Shown here piece after piece: positions 34,121 through 45,331 of a stretch of DNA of 64,000 bases; the stretch's first letter is position 1; each line of letters starts with the position of its first letter. The stretch is from positions 28,291,254-28,355,253 of the forward strand of contig NC_087065.1 in assembly GCF_963678635.1 (NCBI RefSeq), read 5' to 3'. The position numbers were made by a program, and so were the translations under genes. This stretch comes from Symsagittifera roscoffensis (taxonomy: Eukaryota > Xenacoelomorpha > Acoela > Convolutidae). The notes under the pieces are model-generated. The model was not told the DNA's origin and made no database searches. It saw only the letters and a program-made list of their open reading frames with translations.

Positions 34121-35270
34121 AGCCGTGTCAAAAACAGTCATGCTTGCTGCTTAACCCAACCATTTAAAACTGTCAAACCAAATAATTCGATTAGTTTAAT
34201 TGCATAATTATTTAACAAAATGCCTAGGGATAAAAAAAGTTTAAGAATGTTGTTGATTTTGGTATAACTCGGCTAAAGGAAATTTTATGTATTAGCTGTT
34301 ATTGTAAGAACTGATTCCAGTTTTTTTAGGAAAGATTAACAGTGACAACTAATCGTAGTTTTAAATTTAAAACTATGGCATGCGAATTAATTCGTAAACG
34401 CCCTACAAGGCAAATTCGTGTTGATTCGTATCAGCCATAGATTAAAATTTGAGAGTTAACGTCAACTTCTCTTGGGATCAAACGTCAAAAACATAGCCTA
34501 TGCCGAAGTTCAATGTCAACTTGCATAGTTGATCTCTATGGAAGTTGACATTCAACCTTGTGGTAGATTCTGGTTGAGGTTATGATTTTCACATTTGTAG
34601 TCATCGCACAAAATTTCACACTCCATCTCTACAGATCTTGTTTCTATTATTAAGTAACACGGTCGAAAAAAACTAAACTTTGCAAAATTTTACCGTTTTT
34701 AAAAAAAAGAGACCGACCGTCACTCGCTGTATATTCAATTGTAAATACTTTTCTCCCGTCGGGAACGAGTAATTCAAGCGATGTGATTGGTCAAATTCGA
34801 ATCGATAGCTCTTTAGCTTCATTTAATCATAATAATTGCTGCTATTATTTACCGCTAGATAATTCGCTTTTTAACTAATAAATCATTTCGTTTTCGGCCC
34901 TACTATATTTCATATTGCTGAACGGTAGTTTGCTACCAAAATTATTGAATACCACGGGAACTTCATCATCGAAATTTTCTGACCTTTCAGTAATCGTCCC
35001 AGATTGGTCTGCTAAACGGTCGTTCCCCGTACCAGAGGAACACAAAATTGCTTTGAAATTTAAAGACGACCTACTTAACAATAACCACTTTATTTTTTTG
35101 AAACGCTACAGAGCGAACTTATCTTTACCTTCTTCCCCATTTATACCAGAAAATCATTGCTCCAAGAAGTTACTACAAATAATGACCAAGGATGACAAAT
35201 TTTTATGAGATCTAATCACAACACTAAAGACAGGACGCCCACTGGAAATTCATGGATCCTCATGAAAAAT
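34121..35270. other. Mostly unassigned stretch
   Basis: A perfect 20-bp palindrome (tagttttaaatttaaaacta) lies at about 34353-34372. A 97-codon frame at 34915-35208 leads toward the integrase fragment and may be its decayed upstream part, but I see no motif in it. Confidence 0.35.
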
Positions 35271-35314
35271 TTTGACAAGGACCTGCACACCAGAGTTGAT
35301 CTACTTTTCTCTTG

Positions 35315-36195
35315 GATAACACGATTCCCATCCAGGCCAGTTTGGTATGAAGTCTCTGGCTGAAATTATCTGGTGGCCACGTATTTATAGGGAAATATAT
35401 CACCACTGCAAATCTTGCAAACAATGTTCAAAAGCCCGTAAGATGCTTCAGGTGTTGTTGGGATTGGAGCATATGAGCAAATACTGGAATTTTCATTAAC
35501 GATAAAAGATTAATTTAGATTTCGCCGGTCCTTTGGACGCTTTCTGATCTATAATGATGATAGTTTAGATCAAGGAAATTCAATCATATCAGACCGCCGG
35601 GCAAAGAGTTGAGAGCTACACGATGGAGCAGAGGACAGATACGAGGACGTCAATGACAAGCGACCACTTTTGATGGGGCAATGTCAATCTAGCGGTGAAA
35701 GTAAGGTTTCTGCAATCGTTGCTCTAAGGAAACAAAGAGCTGAAAAATCACCGTAGATTCTAAATAATGAACCCCCAGTACCCCCTTCTTGTAGCTGAAC
35801 GAACTCAGCTCACATAGTACTCAGCTCACATCAGCACAACAAAACGAGAGATCAATTTCGACGAGTTCAGTATTAAAACGACGTTCAAGTAACCCACACT
35901 AGTTCAAGTAACCCACACTGGCTGAAATTACCTGGTGGCCACGTATTTATAGGGAAATATATCACCACTGCAAATCTTGCAAACAATGTTCAAAAGCCCG
36001 TAAGATGCTTCAGGTGTTGTTGGGATTGGAGCATATGAGCAAATACTGGAACTTTCATTAACGATAAAAGATTAATTTAGATTTCGCCGGTCCTTTGGAC
36101 GCTTTCTGATCTATAATGATGATAGTTTAGATCAAGGAAATTCAATCATATCAGACCGCCGGGCAAAGAGTTGGGAGCTACACGATGGAGCAGAG
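35315..36195 (+). pseudogene. Ty3/gypsy integrase zinc-finger fragment, duplicated
   Basis: 35323 onward reads HDSHPGQFGMKSLAEIIWWP, then YREIYHHCKSCKQC: the HHCC finger that opens gypsy integrases. INLDFAGPL follows, the usual start of the catalytic core. Stops interrupt it soon after. 35355-35648 is repeated at 35925-36195, with the 300-bp repeat of 33601 in between, so the fragment has been tandemly duplicated. No reverse transcriptase is adjacent. Confidence 0.65.
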
Positions 36196-36224
36196 GACAG
36201 ATACGAAGACGCGGTGATGGACTC

Positions 36225-36350
36225 CTCCTCAGACTCGGACTCGGACATCCCACTGGCAAAGATTATCCATGGAAGTCGAGCAACCCCAATCTTCTCCTCA
36301 GACTAGGACATCCCACTGGCAAAAATTACCCATGGAAGTCGAGCAACCCC
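36225..36350 (+). repeat. 62-bp tandem duplication
   Basis: Two copies of ctcctcagact...catcccactggcaaa(g/a)att, each ending in catggaagtcgagcaacccc. Confidence 0.7.
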
Positions 36351-36588
36351 AATCCCAATCTCTAATCTGAAACGGCCTACTTTAGCGAAATTGGCTACTG
36401 CTGGAAGTAACTTTTTTTAATGTACTGGATAATCGTATTTTAATCCATTTAAAGAGGCGGTTGTTGATTCTTCGAACCAAACGGTCGCTTTGAAAATGAA
36501 CATATTTTAGCCGGAAAGAGGAAATCATCACCTCCTCAGAAGTCAACCAGAGCCAACCCTCAGAAAAAGACGACCAGGGGGAAGTTAG

Positions 36589-36999
36589 TTGACTGGCCGA
36601 AACCCGACGCTCATACAAACGACCACAAATTCGTCGACAGAAGTTATCGTCATTCCGGATTCCCCCCAGAAATCGTCTCAAGACAGCAGTCTTCCTGGAC
36701 CATCATCCTTCGGATCTACTCTAGAGCCAATATTGTTGGACAGCACACCAGAGGAAACGCATGCTGTTGTCACCCAGCCCAGATCTACAATAAGACCGCC
36801 TGCTTTCTTGTGCTGGTCACCTCCTGATTTTCTCATTCCCCTCACGAAGTCGGGGTACGTTCAGACATCGCGAAAGTCTTCCAACGGGAAATCACCCATC
36901 ATAGTTGCAGAGAAAGATTCCGGGAGCGACGATAGATCGTCGACGATAGATCAGGACGTACAACAAGCTTTAGAAGAATTTGACGCCGAATACATTTAA
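36589..36999 (+). CDS. Low-complexity Ser/Thr/Pro-rich ORF
   Basis: 136 codons from ATG to TAA. Near residue 18 lies EVIVIPDSP, which fits a SUMO-interaction motif (hydrophobic core followed by Asp-Ser). The C-terminus is acidic (QALEEFDAEYI). It may be a host exon or the 3' end of the gypsy fragment upstream. No domain recognised. Codon use and the absence of stops favour coding, weakly. Confidence 0.35.
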   Translation: MTGRNPTLIQTTTNSSTEVIVIPDSPQKSSQDSSLPGPSSFGSTLEPILLDSTPEETHAVVTQPRSTIRPPAFLCWSPPDFLIPLTKSGYVQTSRKSSNGKSPIIVAEKDSGSDDRSSTIDQDVQQALEEFDAEYI

Positions 37000-37800
37000 A
37001 ACTCATTTTACTCATAAAAACTCTATTTTCCAATTTCATTATTTTACAATTTTTAGAGTTTGTAGACTTTTTTAAGCTAATATAGCACTAATTAGATAAT
37101 GTCTAAGTATGTTTCATATCGACCATCGGTCGAACATTCCTTTTTTAATGTTGCTTTAGGTTAAGACATTCGTAATTCACTCCTAATCATGTTATTCTCT
37201 CAATTTTTTAGTCGATCAATTTGAAACGTCGATCAATCGCCTTGTACCATTTTCGAGCGACAATGATTTTCTCTGATCTCACAAAATATTTATTAATAAA
37301 TTTGTAGTAGAGTATGTTTTTATTGATTCCACAAACTGTTAGCGGATTCCGCAGATTGTAAGTGAGATATCCAGCACTAACCAGCTTGAACAACGGCTAG
37401 TTAGAGCAACGAATGGGTAAATTACGAACAAATACTTAGCCATTGTCTGTGGAATCCACGAACAAATCTTAAGACATTTTTTAACCAAAATTCGTGGATA
37501 TACCCTTTTAGATTTTAAACATTCGATTGAAAACACCTATTTTGATTTTTCACTTTAGTTCAATCGTTCACTTTTTAATGTTGATTCATTCCTAATCACG
37601 ATACTTTGATATTCGTATTTATATAGGGTTATAGTATTAGAAAATTTGATTAGTAAATTTGAACATAAATTAGAACAGGTTTAAATTATAAAATCATGAA
37701 CACAACCGCACTCTTATAAATTGTAAATTGATTCGAAAACTGATAAAACGTTCCCCGGAACGAAAAAAGGTTAAAGTTTTGTAGAAAACCCAAAATCAAT
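37000..37800. other. AT-rich stretch with dispersed repeat
   Basis: 37437-37507 is copy 2 of the 90-bp dispersed repeat at 34030. ggattccgca-type motifs lie at 37326 and 37342. No gene seen. Confidence 0.5.
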
Positions 37801-38661
37801 TTAACTGCTGTCGTCAAACAACGCTTGAGCAACTTTGTCTCCATAGTCAAAGCACAGTTGCTCGAAAGATGCAATGTCTCTCCTGGCTTTTAGGATGACT
37901 ATTCTTTCACCTATGCTGGAAAGTACAACTTCTACCATTTTCATATTGGCCTCGTTTTTCTTTTGGGTGGCGTGGTTCGCTAAACGACCCAGGCAAACGT
38001 TCCATTTATGTAACGGGCGCTCCTCATTTGCGGCATCGATCAGTCGACTACGAAGACCCGCAGTTTGCAATATGTATTCCCTTAGAACTCCCGGTTAGAG
38101 ATAGTACTGGTCGGCATTGATATTGGTGACTACTTTGCCGTGGTAATCCACCAACACGTCATCTTTCTTGAACGATTGCAAAGCAATGAAACTTAGTAAA
38201 AAAAGAAATCACTGATTGAAAAATGAATTGATTCAGAAATTACTGATTCAAAAAAGAAATTTTATTAGTAAGATATATTTAGCGAGTTTTTAAAATTATA
38301 AAGTACCTCTACCAAAGACGGGAAAAATCACATCACATATGCCGACCCAGCTCTGGGTTAATGCACGACTCTGCAACTCTTCCTGAGCCTCATATGGAAA
38401 GCTCTCAATGTCGTGGGCGGTATGTTTCAGGCTTGTGGTTTTCTCAAAAGGCTGAATTTTTCTCTTTGATCCATCATTGAGCAGCTTCGCCACATGTTCA
38501 ACCATCTTCTTTAGGTCATGGGTTGCCCACTTCTGCTTTGAATAAAAGTTTGTAACTTTACCTGACAGCTCACGGGAAGTCGTCATCTGCTGAACAAAGA
38601 TCTGTGGGCGCTGCACCTGGCGATAGTAACGAAGAGAATCTTGTCGGGATCGCACTGCCAA
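37801..38661 (-). pseudogene. SET-domain protein resembling KMT5A/SETD8, apparently damaged
   Basis: SET proteins methylate lysines, and KMT5A acts on histone H4 Lys20. The upstream exon (to 38306) ends WVGICDVIFPVFGRG. The next reads FIALQSFKKDDVLVDYHGK, then CLGRLANHATQKKNEANMKM, then ILKARRDIASFEQLCFDYGD with a stop at 37801. The NH pair, the RDI phrase and the final DYGD are hallmarks of the SET core. A TAA at 38095-38097 interrupts the frame, and the only clear splice pair (donor near 38307, acceptor near 38194) joins out of phase. It is either a pseudogene or a gene with an assembly error. The start codon is not identified. Confidence 0.6.
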
Positions 38662-38841
38662 CAGAAGTTCTTCCTAGGTGTATCCGTCCACTTTCAGGTG
38701 AACTTCTTAAACTTGCCTCTTCGGCTTTTCCATCTCGAACGTAGGGCTGGTAGACAAAGGCATAAGCTTCGCAACCTTACGTGCGAGACAGCGCTTCGGT
38801 TGTTCCAGATTTATGATTCTAATCTATAAAAAAACAAAATT

Positions 38842-38960
38842 ATCACATGTGATTCCACGTCGGTTTCAATTTTGATAAATAAATCAAAATAAATATATCA
38901 AAAACGCTTTATTACATGTGATTCTACGTCGGTTTCAGTTTTGATAATTAAATCAAATTA
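38842..38960. repeat. 70-bp tandem duplication
   Basis: catgtgattc(c/t)acgtcggttt followed by ttttgataa and taaatcaaa occurs twice, at 38847 and 38916. Confidence 0.75.
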
Positions 38961-39174
38961 AAAAGATCAACGTCCCGAAAAGCCCGCTGAACAACATAGC
39001 TCATATTGCTCCTCTTTAAATGGCTTCTGGCCTCTGTATAATACAATTTCATACTCTGTACTAGCCAGACTGGAATTCTGTGAGGGACGCGAGAAATTGA
39101 CACTATAAAATTGAGTCATAAAATCGATTCATCAGTGTTTTTTTATCAAATCAGTGTTTTTGATCCCAGGAAGA

Positions 39175-42100
39175 TTATTGATTTATCAAGCCAAGATTCT
39201 TCTGGAGAGACCCCAAAGGTGTGATGGCCGTGTTTGCCCAGTCGTCCCCACTCACATCTTGTAGTAGCTCACGTGTAGTTCCGGGACTGAAATCTCTGAT
39301 CGTTTCCCCTCCGTCGGGCGTATTGCCCACTTCCATTTCCTCTCCAGCTTCGCCGAGGGTTTTGTCCATGCTCTCCCTCTCTCCTGACTCCGGCTCATCC
39401 CTCTCTAGCGCGTCAGTGATTCTGTTCTCCACTGGAAGGTTTGTTCTGTCTCCTGGGGTTCCCATTGACAAGGGTGAAGATGTCGTCGGATCTGCTGCCT
39501 TATATGCAGTGAGGGGCACGTATAGAACTCCTGCCGCGTCCAACTTTCCTCCCTGATGTTGCAGCTCTACGTCTTGCAATCCACAAGGTGCCCGATATTT
39601 TCTCGTGCCAAATTTCTTTTCATCCTTCAGGGCTAGGTGACCTTCCTTCACGATCATCCTTCCGTCATCATAGATGGGCAGCTTGCTCTCGAGTCCTGCC
39701 TTCTCAAGAGTTTTCAGCACTTCCCGAACCTCATACTTTGGAGGCATCGAACCCCGCATCTTCTTTGCTTGCGTGGCCCACGAATTTATCTTGGTTTCAA
39801 AGGTAAGGAAATACACCGCTGCCGAACACCCGATGAACAAGGGGTCCCTGCTTTCCGTGAACGTCTTTTGCTGCTGCTCCACCGTTGCTCTCGCGTGTAG
39901 GAAAGGGACTACCATGTGGCTATTCATCCCCAGCGTCATCCGCCTCACCGTCGGGAAATCAGGAATCGGGGCGAGCAACACGCCGCGACCAATCGTTGTC
40001 TCAAGCTCCCCCTTCGTAAACTCGAAGCTCTTCGTCCAGGTTGGGATCCTCAAGACTTAAATCGGGTCATTTTTTGCTGTTGGGTTCAAGTTCCAGATTT
40101 TCGGGTAGACTTCGATGGGACCTTCTCGCTTTCTCCCAATCTTGCATTGTAGTTGACCCCTGAAATTGAGCACTATTAGCTCTGGGCTTTATCTTCCCGA
40201 AGAGAACTGTCCCACTCATTCGCGCTCTGAAGTCTTGTTGTCGGCACCAGTTTAGTGCCGTCCCATCCAGAACGCTGATCAGGCTCACGTGCAACACCGA
40301 GTGTCGGTACGCTGCCACAAGCGGATCCGGGAAGGCGTACGTCACGGCTGGCCCATAAACACAGGTCACTACCTCTCCCAGTCCCCTGATCATCCCCACG
40401 GGATCAGATCTCAGGGCCAAGCACAAGTCGGTCAGGAGAAGTGTTCCTCCACTTCTACTCTTCTCGTCTTTGCGCTTCTCTCTTCGCCTGTCAAATGCCT
40501 TTTCTGCGTCAGAAGATATTCCACAAGCAGCGTCTCCAGTCCAGCAGCATATTCCACTCCAGTCTTGTAGGAATAAGTCTGTGACTCGGGTTCCCCATGA
40601 CCGACAGGGATTCCTCATTTTTCATCAGTCGATGAAATGTAGTCAGCTCCCCATGTGTCAGGAGTATCAGGGTCAAGTATCCGTCAATTCGGAGCGTCTC
40701 CACACATCTGCTAAACATATATGCTAGGCCCATGTTGAACAGGTACCTGGGGTATACCAAGTACAAGGCCAGTAGGAGTTTGATTGGCATACTCAAGAGG
40801 AGTTCCTGCACGACCGCCTCGAAGATCGCGTTCCCCGCGTAGAAATCCTTGTCCATGTACTCCTTTTCCCAACATGGACTCAAGAATCTCAAGGTCTCGT
40901 GTGACCTCCGGGTCCTCAGTTCTCCCTTCGCATGCTCCCTCCAGAAGCCTCCAATAGTCACTTAGTTTGCTGCCGTGATGAATGTCCCCACTGTCATCTC
41001 TCTCTTTTCTGCTACTTCCAGCTGTTCCTCCAGAAACTCCCATATTTGCTTCACCAGCAGTGGAGCACTCTCTCTCGTCCTGTCCGTCACATTCTCAAGT
41101 CTCGGGGTCAGGAAAGGCCATCTTCCTCTCTCTTGTGATAGACGGTATGCCATCGATTTCACTTGTTTTTCGGCTGCAGCCACATTCTTTCTCTCGTTGT
41201 TTGGTCCCCTCGTCCTGCTAGTGAAACTCGGGAACCACAGGCTGGCTGTCAGATGAGTTATCACAGGATGGTCAACCCCTACCTCCAGGTTGAACTTCAG
41301 TTGCCGGGCAAGGTTCGACACCTCTAGACAAAGGACCGCATAGCCCCTTAGAGCGTGGGTCACATTCGCCCACGCCGCCGCTACTTCCGACTTCAAGAGT
41401 CTCAAGTTCACCGGCTCTAGCTCACGATTTGAGCCGCCATCAGCATCCGCCATCCGTTTCCCTCCGCAATCAGAATTGACATGGCGTAAGCGAACTGTAA
41501 AGTAGGTGGCATGCTCGCGTAACCCGGCGATGACGCGAATACCACTCTTGTCTTCGATCCCAACCGTGATGTCACCAGTTCTTACACTTCATTCATTGCT
41601 GCAAACAGCGTCTGAATCGCCTCCCAGATCATGGTGTAGGCTCCCCACTTCTCAGAGGCTCAAGCAGTCCCGCCGCTTGCAGGTGATCATTCATTCCCGC
41701 GAACAATAAAAGCTCCGGTTCACACGGTGTCTCTGACTTCATCGCTACAATCAAGGTCAACATTTGATTTAACTCCGCCCCTGGTAGTAGGTACACCAAG
41801 GTTTCTGGCCAAAACAACTTCGGTGACGTCCCCTCAAAGTCCGACCCCGCCATCTCACCGCTCCAGGATCAGACCGATCATAAACTGCTAACGTCTTGGA
41901 AAGCTGTGAAGTTCCACAGGATCTCCCGTACCTTGGGTCTTCCGCAAGTTTCGCGCGCATGTAGGCCGTATCAGGAAGTCCCATTCTCTTTGTCTCAAAA
42001 AGCTTGTCCGCCGCCCTTAGCTGCGCGGGGATCGCCACTCTGATCTTGGCTATACTAGTCCGATGCTTGGGTGGCTCCACTATGAGGCCTGGAATTCCCA

Positions 42101-42665
42101 GCTCCTTGAGAGGTCTGTAATCGATTGGTCCCATTATTGATCTCTGGGGTATTCCCGTCAAGTCCACCATCTCCAGTGTCTTGGCTCGAGAGAAGTGCGC
42201 CTCATGGGCCTTTCGCCAATCCACACAATAGTTATTGCTCAAGTCCTCCGTCAACTCTTGTCTGCTGGCTAGATCCTCGAGATCCAGATCCTTCACTCGT
42301 TCCAGGTACCGGGTTCTGCTTGCTTCCCCCGGATCTTCCACCTTCTTCCTGCTGTCTACCATCACCACTGACGACACAACCGAGCTCTGGGGCGTAGAAG
42401 ATTCCGCCTCGTCTCCTTCCATGGATGTCGATCTCAACTGTCTGCTTCTGCTACTAGTTGAGCTTCGTCTTGAGTCAATCCTTCCGCCCAAGCGATCAGT
42501 TACGGAACGAGCTAAGAAGAAGGGAGGTATCGGGGGTGGACCAAAGGTGAATTGACCCATCTCCAGTAGATCTGACTCAAGAAAATTTACATGTCTTTGG
42601 AAGACCTCATTCAGCCACTCTGTGCCCCTTGGCCTGTCGAAGTGGATAGTCCGAGGATACAACAA
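39175..42665 (-). pseudogene. Downstream half of the extra ORF, with a second SGNH-like block
   Basis: 42665-41769 continues the SGNH-like domain (IHFDRPRGTEWL, candidate catalytic His at 42642-42644) into a Ser-rich linker. A frame change leads into 41853-41629, which reads TLVYLLPGAELNQMLTL and LLLFAGMNDHLQ. The G-M-N-D (41686-41697) fits block III of the SGNH superfamily. Another frame gives VVFASSPGYASMPPTLQFAY. The remaining frames (41453-40962, 40961-40509, 40618-40067, 40053-39175) follow head to tail with small overlaps and read as one former protein; the last ends acidic with DDWANTAIT. Function of this part unknown. Confidence 0.55.
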
Positions 42666-44335
42666 CCGGGAGGGAATCTTCCATCATTCTCGCTACATGA
42701 AGTACTCTCATGGGCAGCACACTTCTCTGCTGGATTTGTCTGATTATCTTGTTGATATTTTGCACCCTCTCGATCATCTCCCTCGCATTCTGGTCCGCCA
42801 TCATGTTATAGGGAACGGGACAGATGGTGAGGATGGCTGGCTCCAGGTAAATTCTTAGCTCCTCAAAAATGCAACTCACTTTGTCTTGTAGCCGTCATTT
42901 TTCTTGCCTCGCCCCTGGACACGTCGTTGGTTCCCATCATCAATGTAACTGTGTATATCTTCCCCATCTCCAGCATCTACAGGGATGCGAACATCTGGGG
43001 CATCGCTGTGCCCGAGAAACTCAAGACTCCCACTTGCCAATGGGCCTGGATCCTTGTCAGGACTCGGACGAGACTGTCCCCTAATATCAAGTGTATCGCG
43101 CCTTCGGGTATTCTCGGTTGTACGAAGTACTCTGCCCACATGGCATCATGAAAGGCATCGTTTCTCTCTCGTTGCGCAGCCGTCCAGTCCTCTCGATTAT
43201 GTCGGTGATACATGCCGTCAGTGTTCTTTTTGTAACTAGAGATCACTACGTTCCTCAGTGGATGCTCTCTCCAGGTGGTTGGTTCCTGCTCACGTGCAGC
43301 GTTCTCATGAGCCTTCGCCTGCAACCTTTCCTGCAACTCCCTGAGGCGTGACGTCTATGTTCTGGACTGACTGCCGATAGTCGAGCTGGACGTCGACCCT
43401 GGTAACGCAATGTCCATTAGCGGTCTGATTCGATTCGCCTCTAAATTCCTAAAGTTAAGGACGGGCTCAGGTGGCGTCCAAGCCTCCAAATCTTCGTTCA
43501 TCTGCTTTTGAGCCACGCGGTTCAGGTTGAAGCGGCCGCTCGATCTGGGCGCTTCATCCACTTCCATTCTTGACTCTGGTCTCGATCTCGTCACTACTGG
43601 CTCAGTTGTTGTCTCTTTTTTCTCCTTACCACTCGCAACCACTTGCTGCCTCCTTTGTAGCCGTTCTATTTCTGACTTTATTTGATCACAATTTGCTATA
43701 CTTTCTTGTAGTCTCTGCTCATGCTCCCGTTCTGCCATCAGCAGATCCTGGTCAAGAATTGCATTGTCTCGCTCAAGTATTGCCTGGTCGTGATCAAGCT
43801 TGGCTTGATCCCTATCAAGAGCCGCCTGGTCCCTATCTAGATTGGCCTTGTCCCGTTCCCTGTGGGCCCTATCCAACTCTCTCTTGATGCTGCTAAGATC
43901 TGGATATGACTCTTCTGTTTGTTGCAACCGGAACATCGATGGTGGTTTGCTTGTGGATTGTGTCCCTGCTCCTGCTGGTGGTCTGGTCGGAAGGGGAAAT
44001 TCCCCCGCACCATACTCCGAGATGTTACTCAAGCCAGGGCTCCTCGCAAGATCAAATTTTCTCACGCCTCCGTCCACTTTCCAGGATAGCCATCTGGTCT
44101 GCTCCTTATTCGAGATTCTATGCGAGGTGTAACCAACCATCAGCACGGCTTCAGTCGCTGACTCCCTGCACTCCCCTTGCGCCTCCAGTTGCAGGATGGC
44201 ATTGAGCATGACCGCGAGCCTCTCATCCACTTGCGTGTAGTCGAGCTCCCTCAAGCACTTGTATTACTCGTCGAGTGCGGGTTTTCTGAATGCCGCTGGC
44301 ACAGATTTCCAGAATCGATCTGCCATTGCTGCTTT
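42600..44335 (-). pseudogene. Extra ORF, first half: coiled coil and SGNH/GDSL-hydrolase-like domain
   Basis: A start ATG at 44335 gives MADRFWKSVPAAFRKPALDE, then a TAA at 44264-44266, then a frame open to 43355. Residues about 124-180 of that frame are seven-residue repeats such as LDRDQAALDRDQAKL, predicting a coiled coil. From 43336 the next frame reads HLILGDSLVRVL (GDS at 43073-43081) and, past a TAG at 42977-42979, LMMGTNDVSRGEARK (GTND at 42923-42934). A one-base shift leads to ILTICPVPYNMM. GDS plus GxND are SGNH blocks I and III. SGNH enzymes are esterases or lipases; such ORFs are known in some rotifer retroelements and CR1-like LINEs. Confidence 0.65.
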
Positions 44336-44779
44336 CCTTTATCTCACCAACAACCAAGCTCAAGAAGTACCTTACCTAACCAAGCTCAAGAAATATCTTT
44401 CTCAGATGAAACTCAAGAATTATTTTCCTCTGGCACAATCAATTAAGTACTGTTTAATGTTTTTTCTTTCTTCCGTTCGACCAACTGTGATGTAGTTGTC
44501 GTTTTAGTTTTCAAATCAATCTGTCTGAAAATAAAATTCGATTTTAAACCAAGATAATTTCCACTCGTATCTAACCTAGATCTCCTTCATTAAAACCTTT
44601 ACGACATTAGCCTAACAATTCCATTGAAATGATTCAATTTATGTTTTAGCACCATTAATTCTTTAGAATTTAATTGTCATGCCAATTTTATAAAAATCCA
44701 TCTGCTTAACTCGTGACCCCTTTTACTTAGCCCAAGAACCCTGTGCCTCTCAACTCAAGCTTACATGTCCATTCAAAGC
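44336..44779. other. Gap between the macro-like region and the extra ORF
   Basis: No reading frame. Three copies of a ctcaagaa phrase occur at 44352-44420. It could hold an internal promoter or an old LTR, but I found no matching copy elsewhere in the window. Confidence 0.35.
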
Positions 44780-45302
44780 TCAGGTGATACTCAAGTAGTA
44801 CTTCCTGTGTAGGTGCACCATTATATCCGTTTCTGCAAAGACCACGTGCAGGATGGCGTATAATTCTCTAGGGTTCAACCTGCCCCTATTTGGATTGTAG
44901 ACCCGCATTGATACCTCTCGTATCCCTATTTCGACCATGAAGTCCCTCAACCTCGTTAGTGCCAAAATTACAGGCTCGGGGTCTATCGTGTTCCTCTCAT
45001 TGATCCTCGTCACCAAAAAACACAGATTTTTACCAGGAACTTGTGAAACTGAAGGGGGGAGCGCAGCCATTCCTACCAACCCCGGCCTCTTCCTGAATAG
45101 AAACTCCACGTTCTGGTATTCTTTTTTGAAGTCTGTTTCCAGTCTCGTGTTGAAGCTCATGTCCGCTGTTATGCAGATCGCACAAGTCCTATCTGGCAAA
45201 ATGAAGTCGCTGTCTGTGATCAGGATGTTATCTGAATATTCTTTTGGTATCTCGAATTATGTCTCGAAATTTTTTCCTATGTTAGGCTCAGCTTCCTCTT
45301 GA
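44780..45302 (-). pseudogene. Macro-domain-like region downstream of integrase
   Basis: The frame passes a TAA (45257-45259) and reads ILITDSDFILPDRTCAICI, KKEYQNVEFLFRKRPGLVG, GKNLCFLVTRINERN, TRLRDFMVEIGIREVSMRVY, VVFAETDIMVHL, then stops at 44780. The order - CAICI start, helix ending in a K/R-rich segment, (Y/F)L(V/I)T, helix, G(I/V).(E/K)(V/L)SM strand, helix, TDI.(V/I).(V/L) strand - is that of TARG1/OARD1-type macro domains, which bind or hydrolyse ADP-ribose. The usual loop with G-x-G-x-D after SM is replaced by N-P-N-R-G, so the TARG1 catalytic Asp is absent. Binding or hydrolysis is therefore doubtful. Confidence 0.6.
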
Positions 45303-45331
45303 TCTAGCTCCAACCCGTTAGTCTTTTTTAA

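Noticed and set aside
34353-34372. 20-bp perfect AT palindrome as a regulatory site
   Set aside because: A/T-only palindromes of this size are expected now and then in such AT-rich DNA. Noted only.
36589-36999. Envelope-like gene after the integrase fragment
   Set aside because: No signal peptide, membrane segment or Cys pattern.
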